A stretch of DNA of 35,026 nucleotides, taken from the NCBI RefSeq assembly GCF_003105115.1, contig NZ_QETH01000047.1, forward strand, positions 1-35,026, given 5' to 3'. The DNA is from Flavobacterium sp. HTF (lineage in GTDB: Bacteria > Bacteroidota > Bacteroidia > Flavobacteriales > Flavobacteriaceae). Below, piece after piece: positions 8,087 through 15,955 of this stretch. Position numbers and translations under genes: made by a program. The notes beneath the pieces were generated by a model that worked only from the letters and a program-made list of their open reading frames with translations, had not been told where the DNA came from and searched no databases. Positions within the stretch are counted from its first letter, which is position 1. Each line of letters starts with the position of its first letter.

Positions 8087-8294
8087 TTGCCACGAAGGTA
8101 CAAAGACACAAAGTTTATTTTGTTTTTTCTTGTCAAGACACAAAGTTTTTTGTTTCTCGCAGATTTATCAGATATCAGATTGTTTTTAGATAGAATAGGA
8201 GAAAATCAGCTATATGTGATAAATCTGCGAGAGCAAAAAAAAGCGCAAAGAATAAAAACCTTTGCGCCTTTGCGCCTTTGTGCCTTTGTGGCAA
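8087..8294. repeat. Nested inverted repeat filling the MBOAT-ffh gap
   Basis: Outer arms are TTGCCACGAAGG... (8087-8113) and ...CCTTTGTGGCAA (8260-8294), imperfect because the right arm has extra CTTTGCGC units. Inside them lies a perfect 16-bp inverted pair, TCTCGCAGATTTATCA (8155-8170) and TGATAAATCTGCGAGA (8217-8232). The whole 208-base block could fold into one long hairpin. It accounts for nearly all of the 289-base gap between the genes. The short open frames across it are products of the repeat. Confidence 0.85.
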
Positions 8295-8301
8295 TTTCTT
8301 A

Positions 8302-9984
8302 TTAGAATTGGAAATAAATAAACGGCTGTGAACCTGCAACGGCTGTTGCGTAAACAATCCAGTACACAAAGCCTAAAATTACAGCTTTTAAAAGTAAAGG
8401 TGTTTTATCAAAAACAAATTTCATTTTGTCTGTAATAACTTCAGGTAGAAAGTGCCAAACGTAACCAAAAAGCATTAGTAAAAACACATTTTTATATCCT
8501 AAAAGAATAGCTTTCCAATTTTCCGGTTCGAATGTTAGCTGACCAATATTATTAATGACCTGCAAAGCCGTATCGAAATCTCTGGCACGGAAAAAGATCC
8601 AGCAGAAAACTACAAAATGAAATGTAATTACGATTGAAAAGAATCTCCACAAGAAATTAGGACTTTTATCTTTTTTTGAAGGAAAGAATTCGCTGAAAAT
8701 TTTATGAACTGCCAATGCCAATCCGTGTAGTGCTCCCCAAACAATGAACTGTGCTCCCGCTCCATGCCACAATCCTCCTAAAAGCATTGTAGTAAACAAG
8801 TTAAAATTGGTTACAGTGGTTTGGTTTTTCTTTTTTGAAAGCAAAAATGTCAGACAAAATAGTATAATTGACCCAATAGCGATTACCAATGGTATGATAC
8901 TGGTATTGATATTTGACATCCCCCAAAGTAATAGTCCGAAGAAGAATAAACTCGGGAATAAAAATCCGGCAAAAGATCCTTCGCGGTTTCCTCCAATAGA
9001 AATGTATAAAAAGTCTTTTAACCAGGTTGATAAGGAAATATGCCATCTTCTCCAGAAATCGGTAATCGAAGTCGATTTATACGGGGTTCTAAAATTGACC
9101 GGTAATTTAAAACCTAATAATAAAGCAATTCCTATCGCCATATCTGAATAACCTGAAAAGTCACAGTAAATCTGAATAGCATATCCGTAAGAGGCCATTA
9201 AATTTTCAAATGAGGTGTAGGTCATTGGTGTATCAAAAACACGGTCAACAAAATTTACTGATATATAATTTGATATAACTGTTTTCTTAATTAATCCTCC
9301 GATTATAAGAAACAAGGCGTTGTTTACATCTTGTTTAGTAAGATTTAATTTTTGATAAATCTGCGGAAGAAAATCCTTTGCACGTACAATTGGTCCGGCA
9401 ACCAGTTGCGGGAAGAAGGAAACGAAGAAAAGGTATTCGATATAGTTTTTTGTTGGTTTGATTTCTTCACGATAAATCTCAATAATATAACTCATCGACT
9501 GAAAAGTATAAAATGAAATCCCAACCGGAAGAAAAACATTGTGGAGTTCAAAATTCCCCTTGAACATATCATTGTAAGTCACAATCATAAAGTTCATGTA
9601 TTTGAAATACCCCAGTAATCCTAAATTCAGAATAACACTTATTACGAGATATATTTTCTTTACGGTATCTTTCTTTTCCCTGTAAATAATCTGGCTTAAT
9701 CCATAATCTACAACGGATGAAAGCAGCAATAACAAAAAGTAAATTCCGCTCGACTTATAATAAAAGAAAAGCGAAAAAAGAATTACGTATGTTAAACGCA
9801 AATAAAATGTTTTACGCAAAAAGGCGTAAACAAAATAGAAAACCAGAAAAAGCCCCAGAAATAAACCGGTGTTAAATAATAACTTTTCATCCGGATTGTA
9901 TATAAACCAACCTTTAACCTGCTCGATTGTTATTGTACCAAAATTATGAACAAACCAATCATTTATGCTATTACCTGTTATCAA
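8302..9984 (-). CDS. MBOAT-family O-acyltransferase (AlgI/DltB/PatA type)
   Basis: The 560-residue polytopic membrane protein carries the MBOAT signatures. These are CDFSGYSDMAIG (274-285), TDFWRRWHISLSTWLKDF (308-325, with H315), and LLGGLWHGAGAQFIVWGALHG (401-421), which has the near-invariant H407 plus H420. Proteins of this group move an acyl group, usually acetyl, across the inner membrane for attachment to a surface or periplasmic polymer. They are somewhat shorter as a rule; the extra hydrophobic region at about 340-385 explains the length. It is the last gene of a three-gene operon, one base after the stop of the LysM-SGNH gene. Two SGNH proteins in the operon are the likely periplasmic transferases or esterases. 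The polymer is not identified; peptidoglycan is one option because of the LysM domain. Confidence 0.93.
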   Translation of the reverse strand: MITGNSINDWFVHNFGTITIEQVKGWFIYNPDEKLLFNTGLFLGLFLVFYFVYAFLRKTFYLRLTYVILFSLFFYYKSSGIYFLLLLLSSVVDYGLSQIIYREKKDTVKKIYLVISVILNLGLLGYFKYMNFMIVTYNDMFKGNFELHNVFLPVGISFYTFQSMSYIIEIYREEIKPTKNYIEYLFFVSFFPQLVAGPIVRAKDFLPQIYQKLNLTKQDVNNALFLIIGGLIKKTVISNYISVNFVDRVFDTPMTYTSFENLMASYGYAIQIYCDFSGYSDMAIGIALLLGFKLPVNFRTPYKSTSITDFWRRWHISLSTWLKDFLYISIGGNREGSFAGFLFPSLFFFGLLLWGMSNINTSIIPLVIAIGSIILFCLTFLLSKKKNQTTVTNFNLFTTMLLGGLWHGAGAQFIVWGALHGLALAVHKIFSEFFPSKKDKSPNFLWRFFSIVITFHFVVFCWIFFRARDFDTALQVINNIGQLTFEPENWKAILLGYKNVFLLMLFGYVWHFLPEVITDKMKFVFDKTPLLLKAVILGFVYWIVYATAVAGSQPFIYFQF

Positions 9985-9985
9985 T

Positions 9986-11407
9986 TTACTTTTTTAATTT
10001 AAAATTATCGTATGCTCTTAAAAATGCTTCGGTAAAGAGTTTTCCTTGTTTCTGATATCCTTTTTTAGAATAATGAACAAAATCCGGACCTATTAAACCT
10101 TCTGATCTCAATTTTCGGACTCCGTTAATGCCTCCAAATTCATCGTATAAATCCCAAACGGCAAAATCTTCTTTTTCTGCAATACTATTAATACGTTCTG
10201 CATAATCTTTAACGTAAACATTCGGCTTTCTTCCACGGTGAAGTGATGGCGGCGGTGTCATAACAATTATCGGAACATCAATTTTCTGTTCTTTGAGATT
10301 GCTTATAAATTCGCGTAATTCTCTCACATAACCAGAGGCTTCCATATTGTCGTAACTTTCATTTGTCCCTAGTGAGAAAATCAACAAATCAGGATGCAAA
10401 GATTTTAACTGCTCAAAAAACAAAGGATATTTATTATAATCTGAGAATTTTGCACCGTTTACTCCAATTCCGCTATAGGTTACTCCCGGAGCATTTTTCT
10501 CTAAAACAATTCCGCTAAGTTCATAATCTGCTGCTTCTTTATTTGGAATCAGATAAATTTTGTCTAATGCTTTTTCTGAATTATAATAATAAGAGAAGGA
10601 ATCAGATGTAAGGTCTAAAGGAACATATTCTGAAGTTTTAATATTTTTAGGTCTTGTTTCTTTGGTAGGAATTCTTAATATTCTTCCCGCACGAATATTA
10701 TTTGATTTTAAACCATTTGCCTTTTTAATTTCGGCAACAGAAACATTGTATTTATCGGCAATGATAGAGATTGCTTCTCCTTTTTTTATTTTATGCGTGA
10801 TCACTTTTGGTTCCGTCGACTGAATAATATTTGTTTTGGACGACAGCGCAAGATCAAACATTTTTTGATTTTGAGGTGTAATGATGTGAATTGAATTAAA
10901 CTTATACGCTTTATCTTTTACGTTCAGTTCTATTACAAAACCTGCATTATCCCTCCAAAGCCCAATTCCGCTTAGACCAACAGGATATTTTTTTGCCGGA
11001 GAAATGTTTCGGTAACTTTCCCAGGTTCGGTTCGAATAAAATCGTTCGTTATAAGAACCATTTGTTTTGGCCAGTTGATACGGAAAAACAAAACCTCTTC
11101 CTGCATTTCCGAATTTTTGCTGGAGTTTTTTTCTGATTTCATTAGTCATCAAATCCCCCTGAATGTGCGAATCACCAATATGCACAATATTTATTTTCTG
11201 ATTACTGGCAGTTTCGTTTTCGTTTAATTTCTGAAAAACACTTTCTAAAACTTTAGCATTATATATGTGATTTCCTGTATAGGTTTCCATCATTGCCGAA
11301 TCGATTTTAGCACTCATGTTTTTAGTTATTAAAAGTGGGACAGATTTTTGCGCTTCAATATTTGCTGAACATAAAAGACCGCAAAAGAAAATAATTAGTT
11401 TATTCAT
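9986..11407 (-). CDS. Secreted SGNH/GDSL hydrolase-fold protein with an internal LysM domain
   Basis: The 473-residue protein has a signal peptide ending at about residue 19 (SANIEA-QKS). The SGNH blocks are IVHIGDSHIQGD (74-85, nucleophile S80), FSLGTNES (344-351) and PDFVHYSKKGY (441-451, catalytic D442 and H445). Between the first two blocks, residues about 203-247 form a LysM motif (HKIKKGEAISIIADKYNVSV..IKKANGL), which normally binds N-acetylglucosamine polymers such as peptidoglycan. So the LysM domain lies inside the SGNH protein rather than at an end. The gene overlaps the upstream SGNH gene by 8 bases and is followed after 1 base by the MBOAT gene. It probably transfers or removes acyl groups on a periplasmic or cell-wall polymer. 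Confidence 0.88.
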   Translation of the reverse strand: MNKLIIFFCGLLCSANIEAQKSVPLLITKNMSAKIDSAMMETYTGNHIYNAKVLESVFQKLNENETASNQKINIVHIGDSHIQGDLMTNEIRKKLQQKFGNAGRGFVFPYQLAKTNGSYNERFYSNRTWESYRNISPAKKYPVGLSGIGLWRDNAGFVIELNVKDKAYKFNSIHIITPQNQKMFDLALSSKTNIIQSTEPKVITHKIKKGEAISIIADKYNVSVAEIKKANGLKSNNIRAGRILRIPTKETRPKNIKTSEYVPLDLTSDSFSYYYNSEKALDKIYLIPNKEAADYELSGIVLEKNAPGVTYSGIGVNGAKFSDYNKYPLFFEQLKSLHPDLLIFSLGTNESYDNMEASGYVRELREFISNLKEQKIDVPIIVMTPPPSLHRGRKPNVYVKDYAERINSIAEKEDFAVWDLYDEFGGINGVRKLRSEGLIGPDFVHYSKKGYQKQGKLFTEAFLRAYDNFKLKK

Positions 11408-12881
11408 TTACACTATCTTTTAGAACAGATACGGAATCTGTTTTCGTTTTTCTGACTGGTTTTGGCTTTTCTGCCGTTTCGCGTTTTTCACGCAGTACTT
11501 TATATTCTTCGTAGCCTTTATTTAGCTGGCTGTATAATAAGTTTCCGATTGCTTTTGCTCCACGCTGATTAAAATGCGTATAATCTTTATTTGCTCTTGC
11601 CGGAGATTCATCTGCCCATTTTACCATAGATCCGTCACCTCCCATTAGTGTATAAAGGTTTACAAAACCGGATTCTGTATCAAGTGCATATCTTTTTTGT
11701 GCTTTCATCAAAGGAACTACTGCTGAGTCGGTTTTCATTTCAAGATCATATTTTGTCGATTTATCAGCTGTTGAAACAATCAAAATTGAAACTCCCGGAA
11801 AAGATTCTTTTATCTTATTTACGGTCTTCGTCATTCCTTTTTGGTACCAGGAATAGTTTTTGGTTCCGTAATTCAGTACGTTAGTTCCATAATGCAAAAT
11901 AATCAGGTCATATTTCAGGTTGTTATTGAAGGCCTGCATAACACCTGCATCGAACATTGAAATAGGCAATCCTGAATTTCCTCTTTGTGAAAAGTTATCG
12001 ACATGGACTCCGCTTCCGTTATCAAAATTAAAACCATAAATCGGAATAGAATCTGACTGTGTAAAATTTGCTTTGAATGTTTTTATGCTTCCTGAACTAA
12101 CTTTTAGGGTATTAACCAAATTGCTCGGATTAAGCATTTTACGCAAAGTATCTTTTCCTATAATGAAATTAACATTTCCCTTTTTGTGTGATTTTCCGTA
12201 AAACAATGTTGGATTATCTAAGGCGGTAGAAAATTTATTCAAACCTGCTTCGTATTGTACCCAGGTCGTATTGGCTTTATCATTTGCAAAAAACACATGT
12301 CCGTTTACACCAAAAGGACTTGTTGGTCTTTTTACATTTAGGTAGGATTGTGTTTTCCAGTTTTTAGAAAAAAGTGTTTTTACAGAACCTCTTGAGGCTG
12401 AAGATTCTGAAATTATCGAAACAAAACCAACTCCGTTTCCACCAAAACGTTCTTGATAATTCATACGGACATCCTGTACAATTAAATCTCCGTCGGTCAT
12501 AGAGTCTCCATAATAAGCTATTCTGACTTTATGTTGCGGATTTTTTTCCAGCTGATATAGTTTTTCGTAAAAAGAAATCAGGTATTGGTATCCTTTGTAA
12601 TTCTCGAAAGTTTCAGACGGAAATTCGATTCCCTCAACGCCATCAAAAACAATTTTTTCACGGGCTTCTTCTCTTTCGTCTTCTGTAATGCTATCTGCAT
12701 CCTTAGACAAAGAATCATTTGCAACCGATTCCAGAAGAAGGCTGTCAATAAGTACATTCTTGGAATCTATTTTACTATCCGAAAAAATTTTATCCGGTAA
12801 GATTTGTTTAAATCCAATGAATGCTATAAATGCTAATGCTACAATGGCAAAAGACTGAAAAAAATAAGATTTTGTATTCAC
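11400..12881 (-). CDS. Membrane-anchored SGNH/GDSL-fold protein of the MBOAT operon
   Basis: The 493-residue protein has one hydrophobic segment near the N-terminus (residues 8-28), followed by a low-complexity acidic/serine linker (35-75). It is therefore probably anchored in the inner membrane with its domain in the periplasm. The SGNH blocks are IAYYGDSMTDGD (121-132, S127), LHYGTNVLNYG (329-339) and NKDYTHFNQRG (431-441, D433 and H436). The C-terminal 40 residues are lysine-rich and look disordered. It is paralogous in layout to the next gene but has no LysM domain. It leads the operon, with a -7 box about 70 bases upstream. The role is likely O-acyl transfer or de-acylation with the MBOAT protein. 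Confidence 0.88.
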   Translation of the reverse strand: MNTKSYFFQSFAIVALAFIAFIGFKQILPDKIFSDSKIDSKNVLIDSLLLESVANDSLSKDADSITEDEREEAREKIVFDGVEGIEFPSETFENYKGYQYLISFYEKLYQLEKNPQHKVRIAYYGDSMTDGDLIVQDVRMNYQERFGGNGVGFVSIISESSASRGSVKTLFSKNWKTQSYLNVKRPTSPFGVNGHVFFANDKANTTWVQYEAGLNKFSTALDNPTLFYGKSHKKGNVNFIIGKDTLRKMLNPSNLVNTLKVSSGSIKTFKANFTQSDSIPIYGFNFDNGSGVHVDNFSQRGNSGLPISMFDAGVMQAFNNNLKYDLIILHYGTNVLNYGTKNYSWYQKGMTKTVNKIKESFPGVSILIVSTADKSTKYDLEMKTDSAVVPLMKAQKRYALDTESGFVNLYTLMGGDGSMVKWADESPARANKDYTHFNQRGAKAIGNLLYSQLNKGYEEYKVLREKRETAEKPKPVRKTKTDSVSVLKDSVNE

Positions 12882-12949
12882 TTAGTGCTTATAAATTTTG
12901 AAGAAGGTTTTTAAACGGTATGATATTTAATCTTTTTAAAAAACATCCG

Positions 12950-12957
12950 CAAAGATA
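12950..12957 (-). promoter_or_regulatory. -7 promoter box of the MBOAT/SGNH operon
   Basis: TATCTTTG on the minus strand is an exact TAnnTTTG match, which would give a leader of about 60 bases before the ATG at 12881. Confidence 0.55.
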
Positions 12958-13011
12958 GGATTAAACGTTAATTTTTAATTGTTTTTACTGATTAAAAATT
13001 AAAACAAAAAA

Positions 13012-13037
13012 AGAGGTCAGATAAATCTAACCCCTCT
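13012..13037 (-). terminator. Terminator downstream of hmuY-like gene
   Basis: On the minus strand AGA(GG)GGTTAGAT and ATCTGACCTCT pair around a 2-base loop with a small bulge, followed by seven T residues. It ends the heme receptor/HmuY transcript. Confidence 0.7.
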
Positions 13038-13119
13038 CAAAAAAAATAAAAAAAACAAAGCTAATGATTAACTAGATTTTAAAACCGTTTTCATTAAAAA
13101 ACAGTCTGTTTCAGATCTA

Positions 13120-13755
13120 TTAGAATGTTGTTGTGCTATTAGCCTGATATGCAAAATTAAAAGTATAATATCTCGCTACAGCAGTTGCAGGATCTGGATT
13201 TGCAGGTGCACCTTTATAATAACTTAAGATTTCAAATTTTGCATATTTACCATCATGAGTTTTTACAACAAATACTTTTCCTGCAATAGCAGAAATAATA
13301 TTGTTTGATGAATTATAATTGTACCAACCCTTGTCGCTTCCTGTTGGAATTGCAAGAACTGTAGCAGCATCCTGAGCAAAAGTACTTGCAGCAGGAAACG
13401 CAGTTACGCTGGCAAATGTACCTGAAACTATACTCACTGCTGCAGATCCTTTTCTTTCTGGTTCACCTGCATCTGTGGTGATAACTTTTGTTCCTCCATT
13501 GACAATAATTGTTGTTCCGCGGAAAGCAATATCCCAATTATCATTAGTTACAATTTTATTTTCCGAGAAACTAAATCTTGTATATTCTCCACCAACCGGC
13601 TGTCCTTGTCCCCCTGTCTGTGGTGCCGGAAGATCAGAAACTTTTGTTGTTACAACTGCAGGAATTGTATCGTCTTTCTTGTCATCATCATTGCTACATG
13701 ATGTTATAAAAATAGTTAGCGCTAAAAGCGAAAGTTTTAAAAAATTTGTTTTCAT
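13120..13755 (-). CDS. HmuY-family heme-binding surface lipoprotein
   Basis: The 211-residue protein starts with a lipoprotein signal (LTIFITSC, C20), followed directly by SNDDDKK. An acidic run just after the lipid-modified cysteine matches the type of signal that sends Bacteroidetes lipoproteins to the cell surface. The mature domain has the HmuY-family pattern: ENKIVTNDNWDIAFRGTTIIVNGG at about 66-89, a FVVKTHDGKYAKFEI strand at about 162-176, and a final RYYTFNFAYQ strand. HmuY takes heme from host proteins or solution and hands it to the TonB receptor HmuR. The gene follows the receptor after 27 bases, so the pair is an operon. Family assignment is from recalled features; the heme ligand residues cannot be confirmed by eye. 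Confidence 0.85.
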   Translation of the reverse strand: MKTNFLKLSLLALTIFITSCSNDDDKKDDTIPAVVTTKVSDLPAPQTGGQGQPVGGEYTRFSFSENKIVTNDNWDIAFRGTTIIVNGGTKVITTDAGEPERKGSAAVSIVSGTFASVTAFPAASTFAQDAATVLAIPTGSDKGWYNYNSSNNIISAIAGKVFVVKTHDGKYAKFEILSYYKGAPANPDPATAVARYYTFNFAYQANSTTTF

Positions 13756-13782
13756 CGTAAAGGTGTTTAAATAATTGTTTGA

Positions 13783-15852
13783 TTAAAAATTATATTGAAT
13801 TCTTGCAAAAAGCTGTCTCCCCGCAAGGTTTGGTATTTGATCCGGATCTTTATAATCAAATAAATTATTGGCTCCTGCCTGTAGTAATAATTTATCTGTA
13901 ATATTTTTGGAAGCGGCTAAATTTGCAATGAAATAACCATTTACAAAATCGTCGTATTTGTCTAAAATCTGATTGTTGTTTGAGTCAAATATTCCGTATT
14001 TGCTTCTGTAGAAAACACGTAAGTTGATATCTGTTTTAATTTTCGGAATAGTATATGCAACTTTTAGATTTGCTGTATGTTTGGATCTGTTGTATAATCC
14101 GAAATAATCTGATTTACTGATTTCAACCGTTTGTAATTCTGAATTTCTTATGTATTTATGATCATCAAAGTTGTCTACAACTGATTTGTCTTTAGCTATT
14201 AAATACTGATATCCCAGTGATACTGAAAATTCATTGCTAAACTTATAAGTTGAGTTAAATTCTGCTCCATATGTAAAAACTTTGCTTCTGTTGAAATAAC
14301 TAAAAACATTTTGTCCATTGTTTTTTTGAGCAACTATTCCAGTATCTATTAAATTACTTATCGAATTATAAAAAGCATTTACATCCAATCTCAGTTTGTT
14401 CTTTTTGTAGAAAGTTCCAAAATTGTAGTTAACAGCACTTTCAGCTTCCAAAGGTTTATCAAAGCTTATTCCTTCTATTCTTTTCAAAATCTGACCTTCA
14501 CTATCAAGCTGGTTCAGGCGGTCTTCAGCAACATTGTAACCCAAAACGGTATACCCAACTGATGGATTTGTGAAATCAAAAAATAATTGGCGGAAATCCG
14601 GTGCTTTGTATCCATAACCAACTGACCCTTTTAAAGAAAAATTCTCGTTGAATTTATAATTTACAGCCAATTTTGGACTCAGTTGAGACGCATATTCACT
14701 ATGATTGTCATATCTGAATCCAGCAAGAATATTCCATTTCTCATTAGGATTATAATCGTATTGTATAAAAACATACTGAGAATTAAATTTTACATCCTTA
14801 TCAAAATAGGTTCTGTCTAAACTCTCATAATTTAATCCTATTCCACCTGTTAGCTTGTCACTATCATTTATTGCTAAAGTTGTTCTGGTTTCAGGTCGAA
14901 AAAGCCATTGGTTGTAATACGTCCTATCATAAAACACATTATTTGGGTCATTTAAAAATGAATCATTCTTATAATTTGTCGTATACAATTCATATTCTGA
15001 GTATAATCTGGAATTCCATTTATGCTCAAATTTAATTTGTGAATTCCATTCATTTTCCTTTGCGTCTCCCTTGTAAATTTCAGATTCAATTAAGGCAACA
15101 TTATCCATCTTTTGATTATAGAAACGATTGCTTACAGTCAGTTTTAGATTTTCTGAAAAATCATAATATAATTTTGGCTGAATGGTATAATTATAGAAAC
15201 TTTCGACATTTTTAACAGCTGTAGTTTTATCCAGATCATACCCATCGGTTGAATAAAAATTTGTAAATAAATTAGCTGAGAATTTTTTCTTTTTCCAAAG
15301 AATATTGGTATTAGCATCATTGGTATTGAATGTGGCATAGCGATATGAAACAGTACCTTCCAATAGATCTTTTTTAGGTCTTTTTGTAATTACGTTTATA
15401 ACTCCTCCCATAGCCTCTGAACCGTATAAAGCTGACGAAGCTCCTTTCACAATTTCAATTCTGTCAATATTTCCTACTGAAACACGTGACAAGTCCAAAA
15501 CTCCTGAACTTCTGCCCACAAGAGGCACACCATCGATTAAGATCATTGTATAGGCAGCATCTAATCCTTGCATTTGTATGCCTTCAAAACCACTTTCATC
15601 CGGAATCAAAATAATACCTGTTTGTTCGTTCAAAATTTCATTTAATCTTGTTACACCAGATTTTGCAATTGCCTCAGACGTAATAATTGTTATTGGCAAC
15701 GGCAACGAAGAAAGCGCTCTTTCTGTTCTCGTTGCTGTAACAACTGTTACTTCTGATAATTCATTTGCATCTATACTATCTTTTTGCTTTTCCTGCGCCG
15801 AAAGATTTACTATAAATAAAATAGCTGCAAAAAGGGTAATTTTTATTTTCAT
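13783..15852 (-). CDS. TonB-dependent receptor, probable heme receptor (HmuR-like)
   Basis: The 689-residue protein has a signal peptide (cleavage after NLSAQ, about residue 20) and a TonB-box-like segment EVTVVTATRTER (33-44). A plug domain follows at about 45-160 (ILIDGVPLVGR, IDRIEIVKGASSALYGSEAMGGVINVITK), then a beta-barrel ending in the aromatic strand FARIQYNF. It lacks the carboxypeptidase-regulatory N-domain of the other receptors in the window, as expected for siderophore/heme/cobalamin-type receptors. It contains YKAPDFRQLF, reminiscent of the FRAP box of heme receptors, but I see no histidine close after it. The heme role rests on the HmuY-like gene directly downstream. Confidence 0.85.
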   Translation of the reverse strand: MKIKITLFAAILFIVNLSAQEKQKDSIDANELSEVTVVTATRTERALSSLPLPITIITSEAIAKSGVTRLNEILNEQTGIILIPDESGFEGIQMQGLDAAYTMILIDGVPLVGRSSGVLDLSRVSVGNIDRIEIVKGASSALYGSEAMGGVINVITKRPKKDLLEGTVSYRYATFNTNDANTNILWKKKKFSANLFTNFYSTDGYDLDKTTAVKNVESFYNYTIQPKLYYDFSENLKLTVSNRFYNQKMDNVALIESEIYKGDAKENEWNSQIKFEHKWNSRLYSEYELYTTNYKNDSFLNDPNNVFYDRTYYNQWLFRPETRTTLAINDSDKLTGGIGLNYESLDRTYFDKDVKFNSQYVFIQYDYNPNEKWNILAGFRYDNHSEYASQLSPKLAVNYKFNENFSLKGSVGYGYKAPDFRQLFFDFTNPSVGYTVLGYNVAEDRLNQLDSEGQILKRIEGISFDKPLEAESAVNYNFGTFYKKNKLRLDVNAFYNSISNLIDTGIVAQKNNGQNVFSYFNRSKVFTYGAEFNSTYKFSNEFSVSLGYQYLIAKDKSVVDNFDDHKYIRNSELQTVEISKSDYFGLYNRSKHTANLKVAYTIPKIKTDINLRVFYRSKYGIFDSNNNQILDKYDDFVNGYFIANLAASKNITDKLLLQAGANNLFDYKDPDQIPNLAGRQLFARIQYNF

Positions 15853-15912
15853 TATTTTTATTCATTCTTAATAGTCGATGCAAATATATAATTATTTTTA
15901 TTCAATCTAAAT
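15851..15912. repeat. Two 22-base direct repeats in the heme-locus control region
   Basis: ATTATTTTTATTCA followed by TTCTTAAT or ATCTAAAT occurs at 15851-15872 and 15891-15912, 20 of 22 bases identical and exactly 40 bases apart. The first copy overlaps the receptor start codon and the second lies between the two divergent -7 boxes. They look like binding sites of one regulator, plausibly iron- or heme-responsive. Confidence 0.6.
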
Positions 15913-15929
15913 TAAATTTATATATTTGC
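15880..15929. promoter_or_regulatory. Symmetrical divergent promoters of the heme locus
   Basis: GCAAATATATAA (15880-15891) and its perfect reverse complement (15918-15929) frame a 26-base centre. Each arm contains an exact TATATTTG -7 box, one for the TonB receptor on the minus strand (15881-15888) and one for the DUF6607 gene on the plus strand (15921-15928). The promoters face outward, so a protein bound in the centre could control both. Confidence 0.75.
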
Positions 15930-15955
15930 AAAAATTATAATAAATAAAACTAACT

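Noticed and set aside
8027..8369. Two open frames (plus 8027-8305 and minus 8175-8369) across the MBOAT-ffh gap
   Set aside because: They consist of translated inverted repeat with repeated QRHKGAKAQR / CAFVA-like text and match no protein pattern.
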